From: Bacillota bacterium
GTDB lineage: Bacteria > Bacillota > Limnochordia > Darwinibacteriales > Darwinibacteriaceae
Reading direction: 5' to 3'
Length of the DNA: 6,740 nt
NCBI GenBank assembly: GCA_012799115.1
Contig: JAAZLY010000149.1
Coordinates: 1 to 6,740, forward strand
The notes under the pieces were generated by a model. The model saw nothing but the letters and a program-made list of their open reading frames with translations. It searched no databases and was not told the origin of the DNA. The position numbers and the translations under genes are program-made. This document shows positions 1 to 6,733 of the stretch, in pieces (the first letter of the stretch is position 1; every line of letters begins with the position of its first letter).

Positions 1-853
1 AAATTTGCGGCTCATGTTCTCTGGAGAGATTGATACACTTTGCGTAGCACCCACCTTCCAGGTTAAAAATGCCCCGAGTGGACCAGCCATGTTCATCATC
101 GCCCACCAAACTCCGCTTTGGATCAGCAGAAAGGGTGGTCTTACCGGTTCCGGATAAACCAAAGAAGAGTGCAGTCCTACCGTCTTGTCCCACATTAGCT
201 GAACAGTGCATTGGTAAAACGCCTTGCGGTGGTAGCAAGTAGTTCATCACAGAGAAAATCGATTTCTTAATCTCTCCCGCGTAGGCTGAACCACCAATGA
301 GTACAACTCGTTCTGTAAAAGAGATAATGACAAAAGCCTCAGAATTCGTGCCATCTCGTTCCGGTACCGCATGTAGGCCTGGAACAGCAATCACCGTGAA
401 CTCTGGGTGATGTGATTCAAGCGCCTGGCGCGAAGGACGAATGAATAATTGACGGGCAAACAAGTTTTGCCATGCATACTCATTAATTACACGCAAAGAC
501 ATCTGATGCTGTGGATCTGCACCCACATAGCCATCAAAGACATAGAGCTCTTCAAGACCCTCCAGATATTCGACTGTCCTGTCGAAAAGGCTTGCAAACT
601 GGTCTTCACTCAAGGGAACATTCACGGATCCCCAAGCAACCGTGTCCCGGGTGCTGGCATCCTCCACGATAAATCGATCCTTTGGTGAGCGCCCCGTGTA
701 CTTGCCTGTGGAGGTGGAGAATGCACCTGTAGAAGATAGCCTACCTTCGCCCCTCTTTATCGCGGCTTCCGTCAACTGTGCTGCAACTAAATTAGCACGG
801 GTACTTGGTCTGTTCAACACTGCTCCTAGTCTTCGCCATACTCTCTCTGCCAT
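1..853 (-). CDS. pckA: Phosphoenolpyruvate carboxykinase (ATP), N-terminal 284 residues, cut by the left edge
   Basis: Cytosolic enzyme that interconverts oxaloacetate + ATP and PEP + CO2 + ADP, at the junction of the TCA cycle with gluconeogenesis or anaplerosis. I translated the open frame from the ATG at 853-851. Visible family motifs are GRSPKD (residues 54-59, substrate-binding Arg55), YAGEIKKS (191-198), MHCSANVG (215-222), the P-loop GLSGTGKTT (232-240) and the metal-site motif GDDEHGW (251-257). From memory of the E. coli enzyme, Lys213, His232, Lys254 and Asp269 correspond to Lys197, His216, Lys238 and Asp253 here, all at the same offset of 16. The family is about 520-540 residues, so roughly the C-terminal half, including the adenine-binding region, lies outside the window. 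The part seen has no frameshift or missing key residue. The start is supported by GGAGGT 10 bases upstream. It begins 25 bases after the degV stop and is probably co-transcribed with it. Confidence 0.96.
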   Translation of the reverse strand, partial: MAERVWRRLGAVLNRPSTRANLVAAQLTEAAIKRGEGRLSSTGAFSTSTGKYTGRSPKDRFIVEDASTRDTVAWGSVNVPLSEDQFASLFDRTVEYLEGLEELYVFDGYVGADPQHQMSLRVINEYAWQNLFARQLFIRPSRQALESHHPEFTVIAVPGLHAVPERDGTNSEAFVIISFTERVVLIGGSAYAGEIKKSIFSVMNYLLPPQGVLPMHCSANVGQDGRTALFFGLSGTGKTTLSADPKRSLVGDDEHGWSTRGIFNLEGGCYAKCINLSREHEPQI

Positions 854-863
854 TTATGAGAAA

Positions 864-869
864 ACCTCC
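864..869 (-). promoter_or_regulatory. Shine-Dalgarno of pckA
   Basis: GGAGGT on the minus strand, ending 10 bases before the ATG at 853. It fixes the pckA start. It lies between the arms of a short inverted repeat (856-860 and 870-874), so in the mRNA it could sit in a 9-base loop. Confidence 0.7.
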
Positions 870-878
870 CTCATGGTG

Positions 879-1727
879 CTAATCTGCTGGATAGACAACG
901 AATCCCAATGTTCCAGGACCTGTGTGCACGCCTATAACTGGACTAACATGGCTGAGAAGGACTTCACTGACATTTCCGTGTTTCATAATGCGCTCCATAA
1001 ACTCTTGAGCTTCCTCCAGGGCCGCACCATGACAAACAGCCACATTCTGCATGGGTTTGGCCAAGTGTCCCTTTATCGTCTCAAATAGGCGATCAACAGA
1101 CTTTCTGCGTCCCCTCACTTTGGCGTGGGTGGTATAGACACCCTCCTCATTGACGGTAATGATGGGCTTGAGGTTCAGCATCTGCCCTAATGTACCTGCA
1201 ACTTTACCGATTCTCCCCCCTTTCGTAAGGTACTCTAAAGTCTCCAGAACAAAGTAGACTCTCATCTTCGTCATAGTCTCCTGTACATGTGTGCATAGGG
1301 AATCAAAGCTGACATTCTGCGCCAACTTTCTGGCCGCGTCGATCACTGTATAGCCTAATCCCATGGAAATGTTCTTCGAATCAATAACCTTAATCACTAA
1401 GTCGTCGACCTGGTGTGATAGGTTCTCAATGAGTTGACCCGTCCCACTCAAGCCTGAAGAAATGTGAATCGCAAGCACATGCGTAAACCCTTCGTCTTTC
1501 AAACGTTCCCATAAACCTAGTACATCGCCTGGAGCTGGCAGTGAAGTGCTCGGCACTTCCTCGGCAAGTCGGGCGTACACCTCTTCTGCGCTTATATCTA
1601 CTTCATCCCTATATTCGACATCCTTGTATACAATTCTGAGCGGAACTACCTGAATACCATATTCCTCGATTATATGCTTCGGAATATCACTGGTGCTGTC
1701 GGTCATGATTGCGATTTTTTCGCTCAT
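879..1727 (-). CDS. DegV family fatty-acid-binding protein (FakB-like)
   Basis: DegV proteins are soluble and bind a single long-chain fatty acid. The characterised FakB members present it to the kinase FakA, which makes acyl-phosphate for phospholipid synthesis. Motifs in the 282-residue protein are TDSTSDIP (9-16), TSLPAPGD (61-68), the fatty-acid carboxylate motif HISSGLSGTGQ (88-98), DSKNISMGLG (116-125), the LTKGGRIG stretch (167-174) and VIGVHTGPGTLG (264-275) with His268. Length matches the family (about 280). The second residue block usually reads TSQPS; here Gln is replaced by Leu63. I chose the ATG at 1727 because family members start just before the first beta strand and GGGAGGG lies 5 bases upstream. 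An in-frame ATG at 1754, with its own weaker GAGGA, would add nine residues. No fakA-like kinase gene is in the window, so FakB activity is inferred from the family only. Confidence 0.93.
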   Translation of the reverse strand: MSEKIAIMTDSTSDIPKHIIEEYGIQVVPLRIVYKDVEYRDEVDISAEEVYARLAEEVPSTSLPAPGDVLGLWERLKDEGFTHVLAIHISSGLSGTGQLIENLSHQVDDLVIKVIDSKNISMGLGYTVIDAARKLAQNVSFDSLCTHVQETMTKMRVYFVLETLEYLTKGGRIGKVAGTLGQMLNLKPIITVNEEGVYTTHAKVRGRRKSVDRLFETIKGHLAKPMQNVAVCHGAALEEAQEFMERIMKHGNVSEVLLSHVSPVIGVHTGPGTLGFVVYPAD

Positions 1728-1732
1728 TGTTT

Positions 1733-1739
1733 CCCTCCC
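1733..1739 (-). promoter_or_regulatory. Shine-Dalgarno deciding the degV-family start
   Basis: GGGAGGG on the minus strand, 5 bases before the ATG at 1727. It is stronger than the GAGGA (about 8 bases before the alternative ATG at 1754), so the shorter protein is preferred. It lies between GTTTC and GAAAC arms (1729-1733 and 1744-1748). Confidence 0.6.
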
Positions 1740-1784
1740 ATCAGAAACCCACATTACAATTTCCTCGCAAAATCACTAAACCCT

Positions 1785-2066
1785 TTATTTCAAATCCATA
1801 TCCACCTTGATAATCTCCCAATCTGGTTCAGCATCCAAGAAGTTTAGCACATACTGTAACTGTCTCTCTACATGTTCGCGGCTATCCCCGATATAGGCGA
1901 TCCCAATTGTCGCACGTTGCCATAGATCCTCACTGTAAAGTTCTGCAATCGAGACATTAAAGCGGTGTTGAACCTTGGCCATCATGCTCTTTACGGTTCT
2001 TCGTTTGTCCTTTAGTGAACTGGAGCCAGGAATGTAAACTTGTACACACAAAGTTCCAACGAGCAT
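1785..2066 (-). CDS. DUF503 family protein, YlxP-like
   Basis: A 93-residue protein of the DUF503 family, whose Bacillus member is YlxP. The molecular role is not established. In Bacillus the gene lies between infB and rbfA, suggesting a link to translation or ribosome assembly. Family hallmarks are visible: a first beta strand GTLCVQVYIP (4-13), the basic helix start SLKDKRRTVKS (17-27), RFNVSIAEL (35-43), DLWQRATIGIAYI (47-59) and a final amphipathic helix and strand ending at residue 93. This is the usual full length, with no signal peptide or membrane segment. The ATG at 2066 has a near-perfect AGGAGGT 7 bases upstream, and that Shine-Dalgarno overlaps the mnmA stop codon. This position next to mnmA, rather than beside infB, is compatible with an RNA-related role but does not prove one. 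Confidence 0.93.
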   Translation of the reverse strand: MLVGTLCVQVYIPGSSSLKDKRRTVKSMMAKVQHRFNVSIAELYSEDLWQRATIGIAYIGDSREHVERQLQYVLNFLDAEPDWEIIKVDMDLK

Positions 2067-2073
2067 CCCTCTT

Positions 2074-2080
2074 ACCTCCT
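2074..2080 (-). promoter_or_regulatory. Shine-Dalgarno of the DUF503 gene, overlapping the mnmA stop
   Basis: AGGAGGT on the minus strand with 7-base spacing to the ATG at 2066. The mnmA stop TAG occupies 2081-2079, so the last mnmA codon and this site share bases. A ribosome terminating on mnmA would stand directly on it, which favours translational coupling. Confidence 0.8.
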
Positions 2081-3143
2081 ACCACGTCTCCTCGATGGTG
2101 CCTCCCCCTAAACAGACAGGACCATCGTAAAACACAACAGCTTGACCGGGAGTAATCGCCCTTTGCTTCTCGCGGAACTCAACCTTTGCTTCATCCCCTC
2201 TTAGATGTACGGTGACACCTTGATCAGGCTGGCGGTAGCGGAATTTGGCTGTACAAGTAAATGTTGAGGCAGGCTGCATTCCCGCAACCCAACTCAAATC
2301 TGAGGCTCTGAGCCCATCGGTGTACAGGGCTGGATGATCTTGCCCCTGGGCGACCAAGAGAGTATTCGTCTCCAGATCCTTACCTACAACAAACCAGGGT
2401 TCGCCTGCGCCGCCAATACCCAAACCCTTTCTCTGACCTAGTGTGTGATACATCAACCCGTCATGATATCCCTTAAGTTCCCCATCGAGCGTACGCATCT
2501 CCCCAGGCTGGGCCGGTAGATACTGCGACAAAAAGGCCTTGAAATCTTTTTCCCCAATAAAGCAAATTCCAGTACTATCCTTCTTACGTGCTGTGGCCAA
2601 CTTGGCGGAGATGGCTTTTTCCCTAACTTCCCTTTTTGTCATATGTCCAATGGGAAACAATGTCTTTCCAAGCTGTCCTTGCCCTAGAGTATAGAGAAAA
2701 TAGGATTGATCCTTCCCTTGATCCTCACCCCTTAGCAAGGTAAGCAAACCAGACGCCTCACCGATTTGAGCATAATGACCGGTGGCCAAGAAATCGGCAT
2801 CCAACTGTAATGCCTTATCTAAGAACGCCTTAAACTTGATCTCCTTATTGCACATGACGTCGGGATTGGGCGTACGCCCCTTCTTGTACTCTTCGAGAAA
2901 GTACACAAAGACGCGGTCCCAATACTCCCGTTCGAAATTGACTGTATAATACGGGATATCGATTTGATCGCAGACCCGCCTGACATCATCATAATCTGCA
3001 TCTGCCGTGCAAGCACCCGTTTCATCACGATCATCCCAATTTTTCATAAAGATGCCGATCACATCATAACCGGCCTCTTTGAGTACTAGAGCTGCTACTG
3101 ATGAGTCAACTCCACCTGACATTCCTATAACGACTCGTGGCAT
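2079..3143 (-). CDS. mnmA: tRNA-specific 2-thiouridylase MnmA (TrmU)
   Basis: Cytosolic enzyme that adenylates and thiolates C2 of the wobble uridine U34 in Lys, Glu and Gln tRNAs, using sulfur relayed as persulfide from a cysteine desulfurase. The 354-residue protein begins with the PP-loop ATP pyrophosphatase motif GMSGGVDSSVA (7-17). It carries FMKNWDD (32-38), TPNPDVMCNKEIKFK (91-105) with the catalytic Cys98, ATGHYA (120-125), GKDQSYFL (143-150), and DSTGICFIGE (189-198) with the second catalytic Cys194. C-terminal beta-domain motifs GLMYHTLGQRKGLGIGG and PGQAVVFYDG are present. Length is normal (about 355-370) and nothing is missing. The ATG at 3143 gives the canonical N-terminus and has GGGG 7 bases upstream, a weak Shine-Dalgarno. 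The start is 15 bases after the exporter stop. Clostridial mnmA often neighbours a cysteine desulfurase gene; none is seen here, so the sulfur donor must be encoded elsewhere. Confidence 0.98.
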   Translation of the reverse strand: MPRVVIGMSGGVDSSVAALVLKEAGYDVIGIFMKNWDDRDETGACTADADYDDVRRVCDQIDIPYYTVNFEREYWDRVFVYFLEEYKKGRTPNPDVMCNKEIKFKAFLDKALQLDADFLATGHYAQIGEASGLLTLLRGEDQGKDQSYFLYTLGQGQLGKTLFPIGHMTKREVREKAISAKLATARKKDSTGICFIGEKDFKAFLSQYLPAQPGEMRTLDGELKGYHDGLMYHTLGQRKGLGIGGAGEPWFVVGKDLETNTLLVAQGQDHPALYTDGLRASDLSWVAGMQPASTFTCTAKFRYRQPDQGVTVHLRGDEAKVEFREKQRAITPGQAVVFYDGPVCLGGGTIEETW

Positions 3144-3166
3144 AACTACACCCCATCTCTATGCCA
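3138..3166 (-). promoter_or_regulatory. Predicted mRNA hairpin joining the exporter stop and the mnmA start
   Basis: In the minus-strand mRNA, UGGCAUAG (3166-3159) can pair with UUAUGCCA (3145-3138): seven Watson-Crick pairs and one terminal G-U, closing a 13-base loop. The 5' arm holds the UAG stop of ABC subunit 2. The 3' arm holds the AUG of mnmA, and the GGGG Shine-Dalgarno is in the loop. This would hide the mnmA start unless a ribosome translating the upstream gene opens the stem. The pairing is read directly from the sequence; its folding and regulatory effect are inferred. There is no U tract, so it is not a typical terminator. Confidence 0.45.
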
Positions 3167-5009
3167 TGGCTGCCACAAACTGACTATTGTAAAGCTCGGC
3201 ATAAAATCCATTCTGCGCAATTAACTCTTCATGGGTTCCCTGTTCGATGATTTCACCATGGTTAATCACCAAGATCCGGTCTGCGTCGAGAATGGTCGAC
3301 AAACGGTGGGCAATCACAAAACTGGTACGCCCTTCCATCAACCTACCCATAGCCTCTTGAATCAGACGTTCTGTACGAGTATCAACAGAACTGGTCGCCT
3401 CATCTAGAATCAAGACCGCAGGATCGGCTAATATCGCACGGGCAATTGTGAGGAGTTGTCTTTGACCTTGCGAGATGCTTGATGCATCCTCAGTCAAAAC
3501 CGTCTCATAGCCCTCGGGAAGAGTGCGGATAAAGTGATCTACGTGGGCCGCCCGTGCAGCCTCAAGGATCTCTTCGTCAGTTGCTCCCTCCCGCCCATAG
3601 GCAATGTTCTCCTTGATGGTTCCTTCAAACAGCCACGTGTCTTGGAGTACCATGCCAAACATCCTGCGCAAGTTGCTTCGCTTGATCTGAAGAATATCGT
3701 GGCCATCAAAGGTGATACTGCCTTGGTTCACATCATAGAACCGCATCAATAAGTTTACCAGGGTTGTCTTACCTGCACCAGTAGGTCCCACAATGGCAAT
3801 CAACTGATCAGGTTCCACATCCAGATTCAGATTCTTGAGCACAGGGTTATCATCATATCCGAAGGTCACGCCATGAAGGCCAATCCTTCCCTGAGGTTCG
3901 TGCAAGACCATTGCATCTGGTTTGTCAGCGGCTTCCTCCTCCTCGTCAAGGAGCTCAAAAACCCTCTCAGCTGCTGCAACCGTAGATTGAAGGATATTGA
4001 CAATGCTGGCAAGTTGCGTAATAGGCATGCCGAACTGCCTCGAATACTGCATGAAGGCCTGGACATTACCGATCGTAATGTTCCCCTGGGTAACAAAGAG
4101 ACCACCCACAACTGCAATTACGACATAACCAAGATTGCCCACAAATCGAATCAAAGGCATAATGGTGCCGGAGACGAACTGAGCTTTCCATCCATTGGTG
4201 TATAGTTCTTCATTGACCTTCTTGAAGTTCTCTGCGGCGTCATTTTCTAAACCATAGGCCTTGATAATCGTGTGCCCTGTAAAGGTTTCTTCTACCTGGC
4301 CATTTAGCTCACCTAGAATGTTTTGTTGACGTACAAAAAACTTCTGTGAGCGGGACGCAATGAAGGCACTCAAGCCCCCACTTAAGGGTAACATACCCAC
4401 GGTAAATAAAGTAAGGATGGGGCTGATTGTGAGCATCATGATTGTAACACCAACAATTGTAATAAGCGAGGACATCGCCTCGATGACGCTTTGCTGTAGG
4501 CTTTGGCTGATCACATCCACATCGTTGGTAAACCGACTCAGTGTATCGCCATGTGAGTTGGTATCGTAGTATTTCAATGGCAGACGTGCAAGCTTATGGT
4601 TGATGTCCTTTCTCATATTATACACTGTCTTTTGGGCTACATGTACCATGATAATTTGCTGAATATAGCTAAACAGAGTGCTGACGATATAGACAAAAGC
4701 CAGCATGGTTAAGATGCGTCCGATGGCTGCAAAGTCTACACCTGCTCCAGGAACACCATGCATCCTTGCGAGCACTCCATCAAATAAAACCGTCGTAGCC
4801 TGACCCAGGATTCTTGGGCTCAGAATCGAGAACAACGTGCTCAGGAGGGTTGCCACGAAAACAACGAGTAGGCTCCACTTAAAAGGTCCCATATAGCGTA
4901 CAAGACGTCTCATCGTTCCCCGAAAATCCTTGGCCTTCTCTACAGGACGACCAATGCCCCTTGGTCCATGGCCGCCGCCAGGACCTCGTCTAGTAGTTTG
5001 CTTACTCAC
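3159..5009 (-). CDS. ABC exporter half-transporter, subunit 2 (catalytic-Glu subunit; TM288/BmrD-like)
   Basis: Inner-membrane half-transporter that pairs with the product of the overlapping upstream gene; substrate unknown (multidrug or lipid are typical of the family). Of 616 residues, a basic Gly-rich N-terminal tail (about 1-30) precedes six predicted membrane helices (about 45-67, 98-123, 178-197, 199-217, 284-306 and 318-340), then the nucleotide-binding domain. Motifs: A-loop Tyr385, Walker A GPTGAGKTT (408-416), Q-loop Gln456, signature ISQGQ (512-516), Walker B with the catalytic Glu537, D-loop SSVD, and switch His568. Walker A/B and the switch are intact, but the signature has Gln for the second residue of SGGQ. 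This is the pattern of the subunit that supplies the competent Walker site in heterodimeric exporters. The start is GTG at 5009, supported by AGGAGG with 7-base spacing inside the end of subunit 1. No accessory domain or peptidase is present. Confidence 0.96.
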   Translation of the reverse strand: MSKQTTRRGPGGGHGPRGIGRPVEKAKDFRGTMRRLVRYMGPFKWSLLVVFVATLLSTLFSILSPRILGQATTVLFDGVLARMHGVPGAGVDFAAIGRILTMLAFVYIVSTLFSYIQQIIMVHVAQKTVYNMRKDINHKLARLPLKYYDTNSHGDTLSRFTNDVDVISQSLQQSVIEAMSSLITIVGVTIMMLTISPILTLFTVGMLPLSGGLSAFIASRSQKFFVRQQNILGELNGQVEETFTGHTIIKAYGLENDAAENFKKVNEELYTNGWKAQFVSGTIMPLIRFVGNLGYVVIAVVGGLFVTQGNITIGNVQAFMQYSRQFGMPITQLASIVNILQSTVAAAERVFELLDEEEEAADKPDAMVLHEPQGRIGLHGVTFGYDDNPVLKNLNLDVEPDQLIAIVGPTGAGKTTLVNLLMRFYDVNQGSITFDGHDILQIKRSNLRRMFGMVLQDTWLFEGTIKENIAYGREGATDEEILEAARAAHVDHFIRTLPEGYETVLTEDASSISQGQRQLLTIARAILADPAVLILDEATSSVDTRTERLIQEAMGRLMEGRTSFVIAHRLSTILDADRILVINHGEIIEQGTHEELIAQNGFYAELYNSQFVAAMA

Positions 5010-6733
5010 GAGACCGCCTCCTCTCCAAATTGTGAAGCCACAATCTCCTGATACACCGAGCAGCTTTCTAGAAGAGATTTGTGGGTGCCTTTGCCTACAA
5101 TCCTACCTTCATCAAGGACAATGATCTGCTCAGCATGTAAAATCGTGCTCACACGCTGAGCAACCACGATGATGGTAGCCTGGTCTGCGCTCTTTGCCAG
5201 TTCCTGGCGCAAGCGGGCATCTGTTTTGTAGTCTAGGGCGGAGAAGGTGTCATCGAGGAGATAGACTTGGGGTTTTCTAACTAACGCTCGGGCTATGGAG
5301 AGTCTTTGTTTTTGGCCGCCAGAGACGTTCGTCCCGCTTTGGGCAATATAGCTCTCATAACCATCTTCCCGCTCTTCGATAAACTCCGTGGCTTGAGCGA
5401 TGCGCGCTGCTTCCTTAATCTCTTCATCTGTGGCGTCTTCTTTCCCACCACGAATGTTCGAAGCCACCGTTCCCGAAAAAAGCATCGCCTGCTGAGGTAC
5501 ATAACCCAGTCGCGAGCGTAGATCTCGCTGGGTCAAATCCCTGATATCGACACCATCCAATGTAATCCTTCCACCTTCGGGATCATGAAAGCGAGGAATC
5601 AGATCCAAAATCGTGGACTTACCCGAACCTGTTCCACCAATGATGGCTGTTGTTTGACCAGGTTCCGCAGTAAAACTAATGTTACTCAAGACAGATGCAG
5701 CTGCACCAGCGTAGCGGAAGGTCACGTCTTCGAAACGGACAACGCCCAGACTCGACTCTATCCTTTGGGGTTTTTCTGGATCGGTGATGGATACTTGTGT
5801 ATCCAAGACTTCGACGATCCTTTGGGCCGAGGCAGATGCCCTCGGCAGCATGACGAAGATAAACGACAACATCATCACCGCCATAAAGATCTGCATGGTG
5901 TACTGTAAGAAGGCCATCAAATCACCCACTTGCATCGCACCTAGGTCAATGCGCCTTGCGGCAAACCAAATAATCGCGATATTGGTGGCGTTCACGAGCA
6001 GGCCAAGCAAGGGCATCAATGTTACCATCATACGGTTTACCGTGAGTGATGTCTCGGTAAGGTCACGATTAGCCTCATCGAAACGGGCTTGTTCATGCGC
6101 GCGCCGTTCAAAGGCCCTGATCACGCGAACTCCCATCAATTGTTCTCGTAAGACTAGATTGAGCCTGTCGAGTTTCTTCTGTAGACTCTTGAACAACGGT
6201 ATGCCCTTCTTGATCACAAATCCAATAATAATAGCAATCACCGGTATCAGCCCAAGAAGGATTAACGCGAGTTTAGAGTCCTTTCTCACCACCATCAAAA
6301 CACCACCGATGGCCATCAAAGGGGCCCGCATCGCCATTCGCATACTCATATGAAAGACTTGTTGCACTTGCTGAACATCGTTCGTTGTCCGGGTAATCAA
6401 AGACGCTGTACCGAAGTTAATGAAGTCGCGAGGGGAGTACTGGCCAACTTTTCGAAAAATATCATAACGTAGATCACGCCCAAAGCGGGTTGAGGCTCTT
6501 GATGCTAAAAAGTTTCCTAGCACTGCACAGGCCACGCCACCCAAGGCAACAGCAAGCATAACTGCCCCTGTTCTCCAAATCAGAGGTATGTTGCCCTTGG
6601 CAATGCCTTCGTCTACGATCGTACTCATCAAGTCAGGTAGTCTTAGAGTCGCCATGACCTCCAAGAAAACTAGCAACATCACAACGATGATGATGGCAAG
6701 GTACGGACGAAAATATGTTCTCATCTTCCACAT
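5006..6733 (-). CDS. ABC exporter half-transporter, subunit 1 (degenerate ATP-site subunit; TM287/BmrC-like)
   Basis: Partner of the adjacent half-transporter in a heterodimeric type IV ABC exporter of the inner membrane. The 575 residues have six predicted helices (about 11-31, 57-78, 134-150, 154-175, 237-257 and 275-297) and a C-terminal nucleotide-binding domain. Walker A is GGTGSGKST (366-374), Q-loop Gln414, signature VSGGQ (470-474, canonical) and Walker B YLLDD (491-495). The catalytic Glu is replaced by Asp495 and the switch His by Gln526 (VVAQR). So its own Walker site is predicted to bind but hardly hydrolyse ATP, while its intact signature completes the partner's active site. An in-frame TGA at 6736-6734 sits immediately before the ATG at 6733, so the frame cannot extend further. 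A second ATG at 6724 would give MRTYFRP, also family-like. Only 7 bases lie upstream in the window, so the Shine-Dalgarno cannot be judged and the start is uncertain by three residues. Confidence 0.95.
   Translation of the reverse strand: MWKMRTYFRPYLAIIIVVMLLVFLEVMATLRLPDLMSTIVDEGIAKGNIPLIWRTGAVMLAVALGGVACAVLGNFLASRASTRFGRDLRYDIFRKVGQYSPRDFINFGTASLITRTTNDVQQVQQVFHMSMRMAMRAPLMAIGGVLMVVRKDSKLALILLGLIPVIAIIIGFVIKKGIPLFKSLQKKLDRLNLVLREQLMGVRVIRAFERRAHEQARFDEANRDLTETSLTVNRMMVTLMPLLGLLVNATNIAIIWFAARRIDLGAMQVGDLMAFLQYTMQIFMAVMMLSFIFVMLPRASASAQRIVEVLDTQVSITDPEKPQRIESSLGVVRFEDVTFRYAGAAASVLSNISFTAEPGQTTAIIGGTGSGKSTILDLIPRFHDPEGGRITLDGVDIRDLTQRDLRSRLGYVPQQAMLFSGTVASNIRGGKEDATDEEIKEAARIAQATEFIEEREDGYESYIAQSGTNVSGGQKQRLSIARALVRKPQVYLLDDTFSALDYKTDARLRQELAKSADQATIIVVAQRVSTILHAEQIIVLDEGRIVGKGTHKSLLESCSVYQEIVASQFGEEAVS
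5017..5022 (-). promoter_or_regulatory. Shine-Dalgarno of ABC subunit 2, inside the end of subunit 1
   Basis: AGGAGG on the minus strand, 7 bases before the GTG start at 5009-5007. It lies in the last codons of subunit 1 (Glu-Glu-Ala region). With the GTGA stop/start overlap (5009-5006) it explains the GTG start and suggests coupled, roughly equal synthesis of the two subunits. Confidence 0.8.

Larger units (their letters stand above)
1..6733 (-). other. Putative six-gene transcription unit
   Basis: Six genes in one direction with gaps of -4, 15, 12, 57 and 25 bases. Each of the last five has a recognisable Shine-Dalgarno, and I found no terminator hairpin followed by a U tract in any gap. 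The longest gap, 1728-1784, holds only the degV start region and no convincing -35/-10 pair. Both ends of the unit lie outside the window, and an internal promoter inside a coding region cannot be excluded. Confidence 0.6.

Noticed and set aside
854..874. A six-codon frame (ATG at 874-872, TAA at 856-854) whose stop abuts the pckA ATG
   Set aside because: It could look like a leader peptide, but it has no Shine-Dalgarno of its own and contains that of pckA. Such short frames arise easily by chance.
642..1088. A 148-codon plus-strand open frame spanning the pckA/degV junction
   Set aside because: It is antisense to two recognised genes, and its translation shows no family motif. It exists because stop codons are scarce in this complement.
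1728..1784. A possible terminator or promoter in the longest gap
   Set aside because: No stem followed by a U run and no convincing -35/-10 pair could be found. The only inverted repeat is the 5-bp pair around the Shine-Dalgarno.
5010..5025. GAGA/UCUC arms flanking the Shine-Dalgarno of ABC subunit 2
   Set aside because: It resembles the pattern at other junctions, but a 4-bp stem inside purine-rich coding sequence is not distinguishable from chance.
5784..6353. A 189-codon plus-strand open frame opposite ABC subunit 1
   Set aside because: It lies wholly antisense to a clearly conserved transporter gene. Its translation is rich in Arg, Ser and Ile without any recognisable domain, as expected of a shadow frame.
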